Assembly (NCBI GenBank): GCA_963814095.1
Contig: CAWFBT010000016.1
Location: 112,553 to 176,552, forward strand
Direction: 5' to 3'
Length of the DNA: 64,000 nt
Source: JACVRW01 sp963814095
GTDB lineage: Bacteria; Actinomycetota; Thermoleophilia; Solirubrobacterales; Thermoleophilaceae
This document shows, piece after piece, positions 27,091 to 35,681 of this stretch (positions are counted from its first letter, which is position 1; each line of letters opens with the position of its first letter). The notes under the pieces were generated by a model that made no database searches, had not been told where the DNA came from, and saw nothing but the letters and a program-made list of their open reading frames with translations. A program made the position numbers and the translations under genes.

Positions 27091-28239
27091 ATGAATCGCA
27101 GTGCAATGGCGCTGGGAGCCGGCGTGATCGCGTTGGCGTTCCCAGCCGGCAGTGCGGCGGCCGCACCTCAGCTGGTGCAGGAATCGGTCGCTGCCGTGCA
27201 GGCAACCGCAGTCCAGGTGGGCGCCCCGGTGAGGGTGTTGAGCGATGGCGATGACCAGGGGCCCGCGACCCCCGTGGCGGCGGGCGCGCAGGCGGCGTCG
27301 CGCTCGGTCGGGGTCGTCCAGACCGGACCCGCACAGGTGAACGCGCCCGTGCGGGTCCTGAGCGACGGCGACAACGCCGCTCAGAGCACGCCGGGCGCGG
27401 GCGGCGGGGGAGCGCAGTCCGCGACGCGCTCGATCGGCGCCGCGCAGGTCGGACAGGCGCAGGTCGACGCGCCCGTGCGCGTCCTGAGCGACGGCGACAA
27501 CCCCGACCCGGCTCAGCCCGGCACGGGTGCCGGGGGAGCGCAGTCCGCGACCCACTCGATCGGCGCCGCGCAGGTCGGTCACGTACGGGCCCATGCGCCC
27601 GTGCGCGTCCTGAGCGACGGCGACAACCCCCGTCAGGGCGGTGGCGGCACCAGCGCGGCGGCAGCGCAGTCGATCAGCCGCTCGATCGTCGCCGTGCAGA
27701 TCCCCTGGGTCCAGCTGTGGGCCCCGATCCGAGTGCTCAGCGACGGCGATGACGTCGCGGCGAGCGAGGACGCTGGGTCAGGCGGCGCACCCGCTGCCGG
27801 TGGTCAGACGATCACCGACACGATCGGCGGGATCGAGCTGGGCACCGTTCAGGTCGACGCGCCGGTGGCCGTCGCGAGTGACAGCGATGAGCCAGGCGAG
27901 AGCCCGGCAGCGGGCGGCGACAGGCCCGCGCCGACGACTCCGATCGACGCCGGCGGCAGCTCGCCGACCGGCTCCGATGGTGGCGACGGGTCCGGCGGTG
28001 GGATCCGGCCCGGGTCGACGACACCGGCCGTGGACGTCCTGACCGACGACACGGGCGTCGACCCGATCGCCGCGGTGCGGGGTGTGGCTGCCCGGACGGC
28101 GGAGCTCGATGGCGGGCTCCCGTTCACCGGCCTGGCCACACTCGCGCTCGCCCTGGCGGGGTTGCTGTTCCTCCTCGCCGGCCGCGGTCTGCTGATCGCC
28201 GGCTCTGCGCGCGGGCCGCGACGCCCGCGGACGGCCTGA
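27091..28239 (+). CDS. Sortase-anchored surface protein with six tandem PVRVLSDGD repeats
   Basis: 382 residues. Signal peptide at the N-terminus (ALGAGVIALAFPAGSAAAA). Six imperfect repeats of 40-45 residues follow, each ending in a VxAPVRVLSDGDN-like block (starting near residues 46, 86, 128, 170, 212 and 257; the last reads APVAVASDSDE). Between blocks the linker reads QSxTRSIGAAQVG. After a Gly/Ser/Thr-rich spacer, LPFTG at residues 343-347, a hydrophobic helix and an RRPRTA tail form a sortase signal. Alternating hydrophobic beta-strand repeats recall actinobacterial chaplins, but there is no Cys and the sequence is not that domain. A strong GAAGGAGA Shine-Dalgarno precedes the ATG. Repeats with Asp-rich turns could bind Ca2+ (inference). 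Confidence 0.85.
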   Translation: MNRSAMALGAGVIALAFPAGSAAAAPQLVQESVAAVQATAVQVGAPVRVLSDGDDQGPATPVAAGAQAASRSVGVVQTGPAQVNAPVRVLSDGDNAAQSTPGAGGGGAQSATRSIGAAQVGQAQVDAPVRVLSDGDNPDPAQPGTGAGGAQSATHSIGAAQVGHVRAHAPVRVLSDGDNPRQGGGGTSAAAAQSISRSIVAVQIPWVQLWAPIRVLSDGDDVAASEDAGSGGAPAAGGQTITDTIGGIELGTVQVDAPVAVASDSDEPGESPAAGGDRPAPTTPIDAGGSSPTGSDGGDGSGGGIRPGSTTPAVDVLTDDTGVDPIAAVRGVAARTAELDGGLPFTGLATLALALAGLLFLLAGRGLLIAGSARGPRRPRTA

Positions 28240-28345
28240 GGAAGTGAGGCGGGCGACCGGCGCGCGGGCGAGCTCGCGCGCCGGTCCCGCCTCGCCAGGG
28301 TGGGACCCCTGATCCGCTTCTGCCCCGCGCCCGCAGAAAGGGGTG

Positions 28346-28618
28346 ATGCTCACCTGGATCTGCCACGAGTGCGAGACGCGCCTCTGGAGTGCGGCGCGGG
28401 TGCCCGGCGGAGGCAGCTGCACCGCCTGCGGCGCCTGGCTTCCCCAGACGGCAACCGAGCCCGTGCGGCCGCTGCGCGCTACTCGACTACGTAGCGGAGC
28501 GGCACGAAGGTCTGACTATCTTCCGGCGGCCGCACGTAGGCGCGCTCCTGGCGCGGCGGGAGCTCGATCTTCTCGGGACGCACGTTCTCGTAGGGAATCT
28601 GCTCCAGCAGGTGGCTGA
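28346..28618 (+). CDS. Possible small zinc-ribbon protein
   Basis: About 90 codons from ATG, with a purine-rich AAAGGGG just upstream. Residues 1-35 look like a zinc ribbon (WICHECETRLWSA then CTACGAWLPQ). The rest is Arg/Ala-rich and antisense to the 3' end of ppk2, so the real protein may be short or the frame spurious. It lies in the ~240-base gap between the repeat protein and ppk2. Confidence 0.35.
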   Translation: MLTWICHECETRLWSAARVPGGGSCTACGAWLPQTATEPVRPLRATRLRSGAARRSDYLPAAARRRAPGAAGARSSRDARSRRESAPAGG

Positions 28619-29285
28619 TCAGGTTCAGGCGGGCGGTCCGCTTGTCGTCCGCCTCAACGACGAACCAGGGTGAGTCCTTGGTGTCGGTATAGGCGAACAT
28701 GTCGTCCTTCGCCTCGGCGTAGTCGACCCAGCGCGCCCGCGCCTCCAGGTCCATCGGGCTCAGCTTCCACTGCTTGGACGGGTTCTTGAGGCGGGCCTTG
28801 AAGCGCCGCTCCTGCTCCTCGTCTGAGACGGACAGCCAGTACTTGATGAGGATGATCCCGGAGCGCTGGAGCATGCGCTCGAAGCGCGGGCAGCTGCGCA
28901 TGAACTCCTGGTACTCCTCGTCCGTGCAGAAGCCCATGACCCGCTCGACGCCCGCGCGGTTGTACCAGCTGCGGTCGAACAGGACCATCTCACCGCCCGC
29001 GGGCAGGTGCGCTACGTAGCGCTGGAAGTACCACTGCGTCCGCTCGCGCTCAGTCGGAGTGCCGAGCGCCACGGTGCGGATCACGCGCGGGCTAGTCCGC
29101 TCGGTGATGCGCTTGATGGCGCCGCCCTTGCCGGCCGTGTCACGCCCCTCGAACAGGACCACGACCTTCAGCCCGGCCCGCACGATCCACTCCTGCAGCC
29201 GGACCAGCTCCTCCTGGAGGCGCACCAGCTCGCGCTCGTACTCCTTCTTGGACAACGTGCGCGGGCCAGTCTCCGTCTTCGCCAT
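28479..29285 (-). CDS. ppk2: Polyphosphate kinase 2
   Basis: 268 residues, a one-domain PPK2 class-I enzyme. Walker A is FEGRDTAGKGGAIKRI, lid/Walker B MVLFDRSWYNRAGVERVMGF, with the conserved LSVSDEEQERRF and WKLSPMDLEARARW. It transfers phosphate between polyphosphate and nucleoside diphosphates (GDP/ADP) in the cytoplasm. Monocistronic, with a coiled-coil-like N-terminus (EYERELVRLQEELVRLQEW). The divergent flavin-binding gene starts about 30 bases upstream. Confidence 0.95.
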   Translation of the reverse strand: MAKTETGPRTLSKKEYERELVRLQEELVRLQEWIVRAGLKVVVLFEGRDTAGKGGAIKRITERTSPRVIRTVALGTPTERERTQWYFQRYVAHLPAGGEMVLFDRSWYNRAGVERVMGFCTDEEYQEFMRSCPRFERMLQRSGIILIKYWLSVSDEEQERRFKARLKNPSKQWKLSPMDLEARARWVDYAEAKDDMFAYTDTKDSPWFVVEADDKRTARLNLISHLLEQIPYENVRPEKIELPPRQERAYVRPPEDSQTFVPLRYVVE

Positions 29286-29317
29286 CCGCGTCAGCGTACC
29301 GCCGGGCGATAGTGGGC

Positions 29318-29797
29318 ATGTCCATCGTCATGACCGACGACATCGACGTTGCGGCCCGTCGCATCGTCGACACCAACCGCTACGTGACGCTCGGCACGGC
29401 TGACGCGAGCGGCCGGCCCTGGGTCTCACCGGTCTGGTACGCGAAGGACGGGTACGGCGCGTTCCTGTGGGCCTCGCGCCCCGGCGCCCGGCACTCACTC
29501 AACCTGGCCGAGCGCCCTGAGATCAGCGCGGTGATCTTCGACTCGACCGTGTCGATCGGAACCGGGGTGGCGGTCTACATGTCGGGCTCGGCGAAGGAGC
29601 TCGCCGACACGGAGCTCGAACAGGGCATCAACGTGTTCTCGCGGGAGTCGCTCGCGGACGGAGCCTCGGCGTGGAGCCTCGAGGACGTGACTAGTGGCGC
29701 CGAGCTGCGCCTCTACCGCGCCGAGATCTCGGAGTGCTTCCTGGGCGAGTCGGACCGGCGCCAACCCGTGAGCGACCGGTATCTGACGGAGGCCTGA
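29318..29797 (+). CDS. Pyridoxamine-5'-phosphate-oxidase-fold flavin-binding protein
   Basis: About 160 residues; ATGs at 29,318 and 29,330 are both plausible. The split-barrel fold is signalled by YVTLGTADASGRPWVSPVWY near the N-terminus, a typical FMN/F420-binding entry, followed by RPGARHSLNLAERPEISAVI. Actinobacterial members reduce or bind FMN, F420 or heme degradation products; the cofactor cannot be told here. It ends 7 bases before the antisense tRNA-Ala. Confidence 0.82.
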   Translation: MSIVMTDDIDVAARRIVDTNRYVTLGTADASGRPWVSPVWYAKDGYGAFLWASRPGARHSLNLAERPEISAVIFDSTVSIGTGVAVYMSGSAKELADTELEQGINVFSRESLADGASAWSLEDVTSGAELRLYRAEISECFLGESDRRQPVSDRYLTEA

Positions 29798-29804
29798 GGA
29801 GAGG

Positions 29805-29877
29805 TGGAGCCAGCCGGGCTCGAACCGGCGACCTCCTGCTTGCAAAGCAGGTGCTCTTCCAGCTGAGCTATGGCCCC
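29805..29877 (-). tRNA. tRNA-Ala, anticodon UGC
   Basis: 73 bases fold into a full cloverleaf: acceptor GGGGCCA with TGGCTCC, including the G3-U70 pair that marks alanine tRNAs, D-arm GCTC/GAGC, anticodon stem CCTGC/GCAGG with loop TTTGCAA (anticodon TGC), and T-arm with TTCGAGC. The CCA end is not encoded beyond A73. Confidence 0.97.
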
Positions 29878-30030
29878 GCGGGTCGATTGTAGGGCCGGTG
29901 GGGCGCCGTGTATGTGTCGAGCCCGGGGCGCGATCCTTCACAAAACGCGGTGCTGCAGCCGAAAAACGGGTTACGACGGCATGGAGGGTTCCGTCGTGTT
30001 AGCGGCACGGGACGCCGCTGAGTTGCATCA

Positions 30031-30062
30031 GGCGGGGGTCGCCGGGGCGGGTGACCCCCGCC
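30031..30062 (-). terminator. Hairpin downstream of the acidic-protein gene
   Basis: GGCGGGGGTC (30,031-30,040) pairs perfectly with GACCCCCGCC (30,053-30,062) across a 12-base loop, just after the stop of the minus-strand gene at 30,073. No long T-run is visible. Two weaker inverted repeats (ACGACGG/CCGTCGT at 29,973-29,997 and AGCGGC/GCCGCT at 30,001-30,018) stand beside it. Confidence 0.6.
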
Positions 30063-30072
30063 GCAACTCCCC

Positions 30073-30813
30073 CTACTCGAAGTCGAAGTCGCGTGGCGGC
30101 TTCTGCTCGAACCAGAGCCGGTCGTGCTCCGGCGTCTCTTGCAGGAAGTCGGGCGTGTCCTCGAGGACGTCGCCCTCGTCGCCCTCGTCCTCCTCGTCGC
30201 CGGACGCCGTGCGCTCCTCCTGCTCGGGCTCCTCGTCTGCGAACGGGTCGTACTCGATGGTGGCGCCGGGATCCGGGCTGCTCGCCGGCTCCTCCACCGG
30301 CTCGAGCCCGCGCGGCGGCGTGTCGCCGTGGCCGGCGGCAGGCTCGGGGGCCTCGGGATCGGCGTCGAGCAGGGGCTCCTCGGTCACGGGCTCCGGCGCC
30401 GCGGGCTGCTCGGGCACGGAAGCCTCCTCGGCTACGGGCGCCTCTTCCAGCGGCGGCGCATCTTCCACCGGTGCCGCCTCCTGCACGGATTCCTCTGGCG
30501 GAGCCACCTCGTCGACGGGAGCGGGCCGGTCGGCTGACAGCGATTCGCCGTCGAAGAGCTGATCCCCATCGCCCGGCTCGGGCTCCTCCGCGACCGCTCC
30601 GCCCTCGACCGCCTCGTCGGCGCCGAGCTCGGGCGCCACCGCGTCGCCGTCGGTGGCTGCCGTTTCCGCTTCCACGCTCTCGGGCTGCGGCGCGGCCTCG
30701 CGCCGGACGGGGCCTAGCGCCTCATCCTGCTGGCGCTGGACCTCCTCCTCGGGCGCTCCGTGCTTGCGCTTCAGCTCGAGATGCTCCTTGATCGCATCAT
30801 CGAGTAGGCCCAT
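30073..30813 (-). CDS. Acidic low-complexity protein of unknown function
   Basis: 246 residues. The ends look conserved and the middle is disordered: the N-terminus MGLLDDAIKEHLELKRKHGA is helical, the C-terminus PEHDRLWFEQKPPRDFDFE ends in aromatic/acidic residues, and the ~180 residues between are Glu/Pro/Ala-rich and very acidic. This bipartite layout suggests an adaptor with two short docking ends. It lies 12 bases downstream of the GGDEF gene on the same strand, probably in one operon with it, which may hint at a link to signalling. No family name recognised. Confidence 0.72.
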   Translation of the reverse strand: MGLLDDAIKEHLELKRKHGAPEEEVQRQQDEALGPVRREAAPQPESVEAETAATDGDAVAPELGADEAVEGGAVAEEPEPGDGDQLFDGESLSADRPAPVDEVAPPEESVQEAAPVEDAPPLEEAPVAEEASVPEQPAAPEPVTEEPLLDADPEAPEPAAGHGDTPPRGLEPVEEPASSPDPGATIEYDPFADEEPEQEERTASGDEEDEGDEGDVLEDTPDFLQETPEHDRLWFEQKPPRDFDFE

Positions 30814-30825
30814 CGGGGCGGAACC

Positions 30826-32826
30826 TTACCGAGGCCGCGTGGACGGCTCCGGCTCGGCCAACCCGCCCGGCTCTCCGGCGGGCAACGCGGCCTCGACGCG
30901 GTTCTTGCCGGCTCGCTTGGCGCGGTAGAGCGCGGCGTCGGCAGCCGCCACCAGCGCCTCGCCTGGAAGCGCGCCATCGGACGCCGCGGCAACTCCGAAG
31001 CTCGCCGTGACCTGCAGGGAGCCGCTGCCGCGCGCCCCCGCCACCTGCAGGCTCTCGACCGCCTCGCGCATGCGCTCGGCCAGTAGGGCCGCGCCGTCGA
31101 GGTCGGTCTCCGGAAGGATCACCGCCAGCTCCTCGCCCCCGTAGCGCGCAGGGGCGTCGATGTCGCGCGAGAGCCTGCGCAGCACCTCCGCCACCTGAGC
31201 GAGGACCTCGTCGCCCTGCTGGTGGCCGTGGCGATCGTTGACCTGCTTGAAGTCGTCGATGTCGAGCATCACCAGCCCGAGTGGGCTGCCAAAGCGACGG
31301 CTGCGCTCGAGCTCGCGCTCGAGGATCGTCCAAAAGGCGCGCACGTTCGCGAGCCCGGTCAGCTCGTCGGTCACCGCCTGGCGCTCGACGGTCTCGTGGA
31401 GGTTCGCGTTCTCGATCGACACCACCGCCTGGCCCGCCAGGTACTCGAGCAACTCGGCCTCGACGCGGTCGAAGGGCCGCCCGCGGCGGGCGATCGAGAG
31501 CGCTCCGAGGTACTCCGGAGGGCCGACCACGTGCCGCAGCACGACGGTCAGCGCGTGGCTGTCGCGCGCCTCGCTCGCCACCGCCCGGCGGCGCTCGGGC
31601 GTGGGCGTGGTGGACTCGCCGTCGAGGGCGTCGAGCAGCTCTGCGCCGACCTCCGGGCTGATCGCGAACGCCGCCCGCTCCGCGGCCTCGAGGGCCTCCT
31701 CGAGGTCGGGACGCTCGGCGCCGGCCTCGTAGCCGTTGAAGATGGCCGTGTCGAGCGTCAACGCGCGCCCCGCCTCGGCCTCGCAGGCGTCGACCGCCTG
31801 CTTGACGGCGAGCTCCATCACGCCCTGGCGATCGAGCCCCGTCGCGAGCGCCTCGCCGACCCGCCGGATCGTCTCCTCGAGCTCGCCGCGCTTTCGCTCG
31901 ACCTCCTCCATCTTGCCCGCGAGCTGCTCGGACATGCTGTTGAACTCGTGGCCCAGCTGCGCGAACTCGTCGTTGCCGGTGGTCGGCACGGGTTGCCTGA
32001 AATCACCGCGCGCGAGCCGCTTGGCCGCGGCAAGGAACCCGTCGATCTCGTCGGTCAGTGACTTGCCGATCACCCACGCCGCAGCAAGGGCCAGCGCGAG
32101 GAACCCGACGAGCAGGGCCCCGATGATGATCCGGTTGCGCCTGATGCGGTCGCTGAGCGCGTCCGCCGGCTGTAGGACGGCCAGCTCGAGCGGCGGACCG
32201 CCGGGCTCCTCGATCCGCTCGATTCGCGATCGGTACTCGGTGCCGTTGTCGGATTCCACCGCAGCCGGCTCGCTGAGCGTGCCGAGGGTGGAGCGCGCGG
32301 GGGAATCGCTGAGCGTGCTGTCGAGCGTGCGGCCGCGGCGGAAGAGCGTCCCCTCGAGACCGGAGAGCGAGCTGATGCGGTCGTTCAGCTCCGACGCCCG
32401 CGTGCCGAATACGCGCAGGGTCGCCACCGGCTCGCCGTCCTCCCGCTCGATCGTCACGCCCTGGGGCGCCACGGTGCTCGCGGGTCCCGCTCGCCCGAGC
32501 AACCGGCCGGCGGGTGAGCGGATCTCGATCGCCTCGACGTCCCCGCCGAGGAGCTCGCCGATACGCGCGCGGGCGTCGGCAATGCGGTTCTCGACGAGCG
32601 CGCGTCGCAGTACCGGATCGGCCGCGACGCCGCGGGCCTCGTCGCGGACGCGCCGCGTCTCGGCGTTGTGGACGACGAAGGCGGTGCGCACGGCCTGCGC
32701 AATGGCGGCATCGGCCTTGCCGGTCTCGCTGTTCGCGGTCAGCGAGAACAGCACGATCGCCAGCGCGATCATCGGCACGATCACGATCAAGGCGAAGAAC
32801 AGCCAGAGGCGTCCGCGGAAACTCAT
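30826..32826 (-). CDS. Membrane-bound diguanylate cyclase (sensor-HAMP-GAF-GGDEF)
   Basis: 666 residues. TM1 at residues 7-30 (LWLFFALIVIVPMIALAIVL), a ~190-residue extracellular sensor region, TM2 (IIIGALLVGFLALALAAAWVIG), a HAMP domain (residues ~255-310), a coiled coil, a degenerate GAF region (~340-480) and a C-terminal GGDEF domain. The active site reads YGGEELAVILPE, a functional GGEEF variant, with LVMLDIDDFKQVND for metal/GTP binding. No obvious RxxD inhibitory site. It should make c-di-GMP in response to an extracellular signal. Confidence 0.95.
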   Translation of the reverse strand: MSFRGRLWLFFALIVIVPMIALAIVLFSLTANSETGKADAAIAQAVRTAFVVHNAETRRVRDEARGVAADPVLRRALVENRIADARARIGELLGGDVEAIEIRSPAGRLLGRAGPASTVAPQGVTIEREDGEPVATLRVFGTRASELNDRISSLSGLEGTLFRRGRTLDSTLSDSPARSTLGTLSEPAAVESDNGTEYRSRIERIEEPGGPPLELAVLQPADALSDRIRRNRIIIGALLVGFLALALAAAWVIGKSLTDEIDGFLAAAKRLARGDFRQPVPTTGNDEFAQLGHEFNSMSEQLAGKMEEVERKRGELEETIRRVGEALATGLDRQGVMELAVKQAVDACEAEAGRALTLDTAIFNGYEAGAERPDLEEALEAAERAAFAISPEVGAELLDALDGESTTPTPERRRAVASEARDSHALTVVLRHVVGPPEYLGALSIARRGRPFDRVEAELLEYLAGQAVVSIENANLHETVERQAVTDELTGLANVRAFWTILERELERSRRFGSPLGLVMLDIDDFKQVNDRHGHQQGDEVLAQVAEVLRRLSRDIDAPARYGGEELAVILPETDLDGAALLAERMREAVESLQVAGARGSGSLQVTASFGVAAASDGALPGEALVAAADAALYRAKRAGKNRVEAALPAGEPGGLAEPEPSTRPR

Positions 32827-32909
32827 CGGTGGCGACCTGCGGCCAGGCTACATGCGCGGGTCCCCAACCCGGGTCGGCGCACCGAACCGGGAGTAGCCTG
32901 CCGACGATC

Positions 32910-34904
32910 ATGGAGGCCACCCGGGCCGCGTCTACGGACACGCCGCAGCGGCGGCGCGTGCTCGTCGTGATCGCCGCGCTCATGCTCACGATGCTGCTCG
33001 CGGCGCTCGACCAGACGATCGTCTCGACCGCGCTCCCCACCATCGTCGGCGACCTCGGCGGGCTCAATCACATCTCGTGGGTCGTGACGTCCTACCTGCT
33101 GGCGATCACGATCGTGACGCCGCTGTACGGGAAGCTCGGCGACCTCTATGGGCGCAAGGTCGTGCTGCAGGGCGCGCTCGTGCTCTTCCTGATCGGCTCG
33201 GCCCTCTGCGGCCTCGCGCAGGGCATGACCGAGCTGATCGCGTTCCGGGCGATCCAGGGGCTCGGCGGCGGCGGCCTGCTGGTGAGTGCGCAGGCGACGA
33301 TCGGCGACGTCGTGTCGCCGCGCGACCGCGGGCGCTACCTGGGGCTGTTCGGCGCCGTCTTCGGCGTGGCGAGCGTCGCCGGCCCGCTGATCGGCGGCTT
33401 CTTCACAAGCCATGCGAGCTGGCGCTGGATCTTCTACATCAACATCCCGCTCGGGCTGGCGGCGCTCGTGGTGCTCGCGATAGCGCTGCCGTCGGTGACC
33501 GAGCGGCGCCAGCACCGGATCGACTACCTCGGGACCGTGCTGCTCGGCGTGTCGCTCGCGTCACTCGTCCTGCTGACGACGCTCGGCGGCACGAGCTACG
33601 ACTGGGGCTCCGCCTTCATCGTCGGCCTTGGCGTGCTCTCCGCGCTCGCTCTCGCCGGATTCGTGATCGTCGAGCGGACCGTCCCGGAGCCGATCCTGCC
33701 GCCGGCCCTCTTCTCGAATCGGGTCTTCCTCGTCACGAGCGCGATGGGCTTCGTGGTCGGCTTCGCGCTGTTCGGCGCGCTCACCTACCTGCCGCTGTTC
33801 CAGCAGGTCGTTCGCGGTCTCAGCCCGACCGAGTCGGGCCTGCAGCTGATCCCGCTGATGGTGGGCGTGCTGACCGCCTCGATCGGCTCCGGTCAGCTGA
33901 TCACGCGGACCGGGCGCTACAAGCACTTTCCGATCATCGGCACGGCGGTGGCGTCGATCGGGCTGCTGCTGCTCTCCGGTCTCCAGCGGGACACGGGCAC
34001 CGTGGAGGCCGGCCTGTTCATGCTGATTCTCGGCTTCGGCCTGGGGCTCGTCATGCAGGTGCTGGTGCTGGCGGTGCAGAACGCCGTGCCGTACGCCCAG
34101 CTCGGCGTGGCCACCTCATCCGCCACGCTGTTCCGCTCGATCGGCGGGTCGCTCGGCACCGCGATCCTGGGCGCGATCTTCTCCAACCGGCTCGCCAACG
34201 AGCTCGCCGCGGCACTGCCGTCGTCGCCGAGCGCCGAGGGCCTCAGCTCCGGCCAGATCAATCCCGCGCAGCTGCAGGCCCTGCCGGCCGCCGTGCGCGA
34301 TGGCTACATCGCCTCGTTCACCGATTCGCTCTCGCTCGTGTTCCTGATTGCGGCGGCGGTCGTGGCGGCGGCATTCGTGCTCTCGTGGCTCCTCGAGGAG
34401 CGGCCGCTGCGCGTGACCATCGAGGACGCCGATCTGGGCGAGGCCTTCGCCGCACCCTGCGACGCCGACTCTCTGCGCGAGCTGATCCGCAAGCTGAGCC
34501 GCCTGGTCGGGCGCGCGCGCACGCGCCGCTTCATCTCGGCCGTGATCGAGGACGCGCACGTGGACGTCACGCCGCCCGAGGCGTGGCTGCTCGGGCGGGT
34601 GGAGAACGGCGCGCTGCCGCGCGCCACCGCCGAGACGGGCAACGCCGGCGACCGCGAGCAGCTCGCCGCCGGTCTGGCCCGGCTCGAGCAGCGCGGGCTC
34701 GTCAGGCCGATCGACGCCAGCTCGCTACAGCTCACGGAGAGTGGCACCATTGTTCGCAATGACCTGCTGGTCGCCCGCGAGCGCCGCCTGCACGAGCTCG
34801 TCGCGGACTGGCAGCCCGAGTCCCCCGAGCTCGATGCGGTGATCGCGCAGCTCTCGGACGAGCTTCGGCGCAGCGAAGCGCCCCCGGCGGGCGTGCGTGC
34901 CTGA
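32910..34904 (+). CDS. MFS multidrug exporter, DHA2 (14-helix) family, with C-terminal winged-helix-like domain
   Basis: 664 residues from ATG at 32,910. Fourteen membrane helices with the DHA2 motifs: LAALDQTIVSTALPTIVGDL (motif D1), GKLGDLYGRKV (motif A) and GVASVAGPLIGGFF (motif C). Residues ~500-664 form an extra cytoplasmic part with a helical segment (ELIRKLSRLVGRARTRRFIS) and a winged-helix-like stretch (LAAGLARLEQRGLVRPIDAS then LQLTESGTI). This tail may be a regulatory or DNA-binding-like module fused to the pump. Longer upstream frame is antisense to the GGDEF gene and ignored. Confidence 0.93.
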   Translation: MEATRAASTDTPQRRRVLVVIAALMLTMLLAALDQTIVSTALPTIVGDLGGLNHISWVVTSYLLAITIVTPLYGKLGDLYGRKVVLQGALVLFLIGSALCGLAQGMTELIAFRAIQGLGGGGLLVSAQATIGDVVSPRDRGRYLGLFGAVFGVASVAGPLIGGFFTSHASWRWIFYINIPLGLAALVVLAIALPSVTERRQHRIDYLGTVLLGVSLASLVLLTTLGGTSYDWGSAFIVGLGVLSALALAGFVIVERTVPEPILPPALFSNRVFLVTSAMGFVVGFALFGALTYLPLFQQVVRGLSPTESGLQLIPLMVGVLTASIGSGQLITRTGRYKHFPIIGTAVASIGLLLLSGLQRDTGTVEAGLFMLILGFGLGLVMQVLVLAVQNAVPYAQLGVATSSATLFRSIGGSLGTAILGAIFSNRLANELAAALPSSPSAEGLSSGQINPAQLQALPAAVRDGYIASFTDSLSLVFLIAAAVVAAAFVLSWLLEERPLRVTIEDADLGEAFAAPCDADSLRELIRKLSRLVGRARTRRFISAVIEDAHVDVTPPEAWLLGRVENGALPRATAETGNAGDREQLAAGLARLEQRGLVRPIDASSLQLTESGTIVRNDLLVARERRLHELVADWQPESPELDAVIAQLSDELRRSEAPPAGVRA

Positions 34905-35104
34905 GCTGCCGGACGTAGACGGCACCGACGAGTCCGACCCGCTCCTTGCCGTCGCGGATGTCCTGCAGACGTTTCCCGCCGACCAGATCGTCGTCTTCAC
35001 GCATCCGGGCGGCCAAGGCAACTGGGCCGAGGAGGGGTCTCGTGGACGAGATCCGCAAACGATTTGACGGCGCCGACGTACAGCACCTCGTGATCGAGCG
35101 CTGA
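34897..35104 (+). pseudogene. Frameshifted fragment resembling the tail of an actinobacterial stress-protein gene
   Basis: From GTG at 34,897 the frame gives VPELPDVDGTDESDPLLAV, then FPADQIVVFTHPGGQGNWAEEG. This resembles the DP-L-A-ALRTFPADEIIISTHP..GRSNWLE motif of small actinobacterial Usp-like proteins. One base later the homology continues in another frame as LVDEIRKRFDGADVQHLVIER before a TGA at 35,104. So it is a short, frameshifted remnant between the MFS gene and the tRNA. The family match is from memory and moderate. Confidence 0.42.
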
Positions 35105-35156
35105 GCGCTTCGGCGCCGATGCGGCGGACCCTCGCCGCTACCATGAGTCGACCCTC

Positions 35157-35229
35157 GGGGCTATAGCTCAGTTGGGAGAGCGCCTGGATCGCACCCAGGA
35201 GGCCGCCGGTTCGAGTCCGGCTAGCTCCA
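35157..35229 (+). tRNA. tRNA-Ala, anticodon CGC (integration target)
   Basis: 73 bases form a complete cloverleaf: acceptor GGGGCTA/TAGCTCC with the G3-U70 alanine identity pair, D-arm GCTC/GAGC, anticodon stem CCTGG/CCAGG with loop ATCGCAC (anticodon CGC), and T-arm GCCGG/CCGGC with TTCGAGT. Its 3' half from the anticodon arm onward recurs three times downstream in the same orientation, so this gene looks like the attB site of serial integration events. Confidence 0.96.
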
Positions 35230-35681
35230 TCGGAAGTCCCTGCAAACGCGACTGCTTCTTCGCGTCGCGGCGGCGCTGCGGCTGGCCGCGTTCGGCTAGA
35301 CCGAAAGACGCTGAGGGATCATCTGGGTGAGCGCCGACGATTGACGCGAGCGCGCGAGGCCGTAGACAGTCGTCGAGGGCTAAACCGATGCCGGACCTTG
35401 TGTCCCACCAATCGCAGCAGCGATCCTGATCATGAGATCCCTGGGGAGAAGATCGCCCATCAACGCCGGAAGCGCTTTCTAGCGTCGACGCCGGCACCAA
35501 CGTCTCCTTCCCGCGACCCGCACGCCCGCTGGCAGCGCGGCTCCAACGAGAACACCATTTCGTTGCCACGGTGAACGTCATGAGCCCCCGACTTGCGAGT
35601 GCGACTGGATCGCGGGCGATCGGCAGTACGGACGACTCCCACTGACCGTACAGTCTGTGGTTGCCAAAGCGACACAGGAGA
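35230..35681. other. Non-coding stretch downstream of tRNA-Ala(CGC)
   Basis: No convincing gene. The first ~70 bases (to about 35,300) are duplicated after the partial tRNA copy at 40.45 kb. A CCCTGCAAA box stands at 35,238-35,246; the same box flanks other tRNA copies. Before the DUF5661 gene, GTACGG/CCGTAC form an inverted repeat, and TACAGT (35,649-35,654) matches the proposed -10 boxes of the carH locus, but no good -35 is seen. Confidence 0.5.

Noticed and set aside
27226..27890. Direct DNA repeats that could be a CRISPR array
   Set aside because: The repeats are in frame, diverged, and code for protein repeats; no spacers of uniform length and no cas genes.
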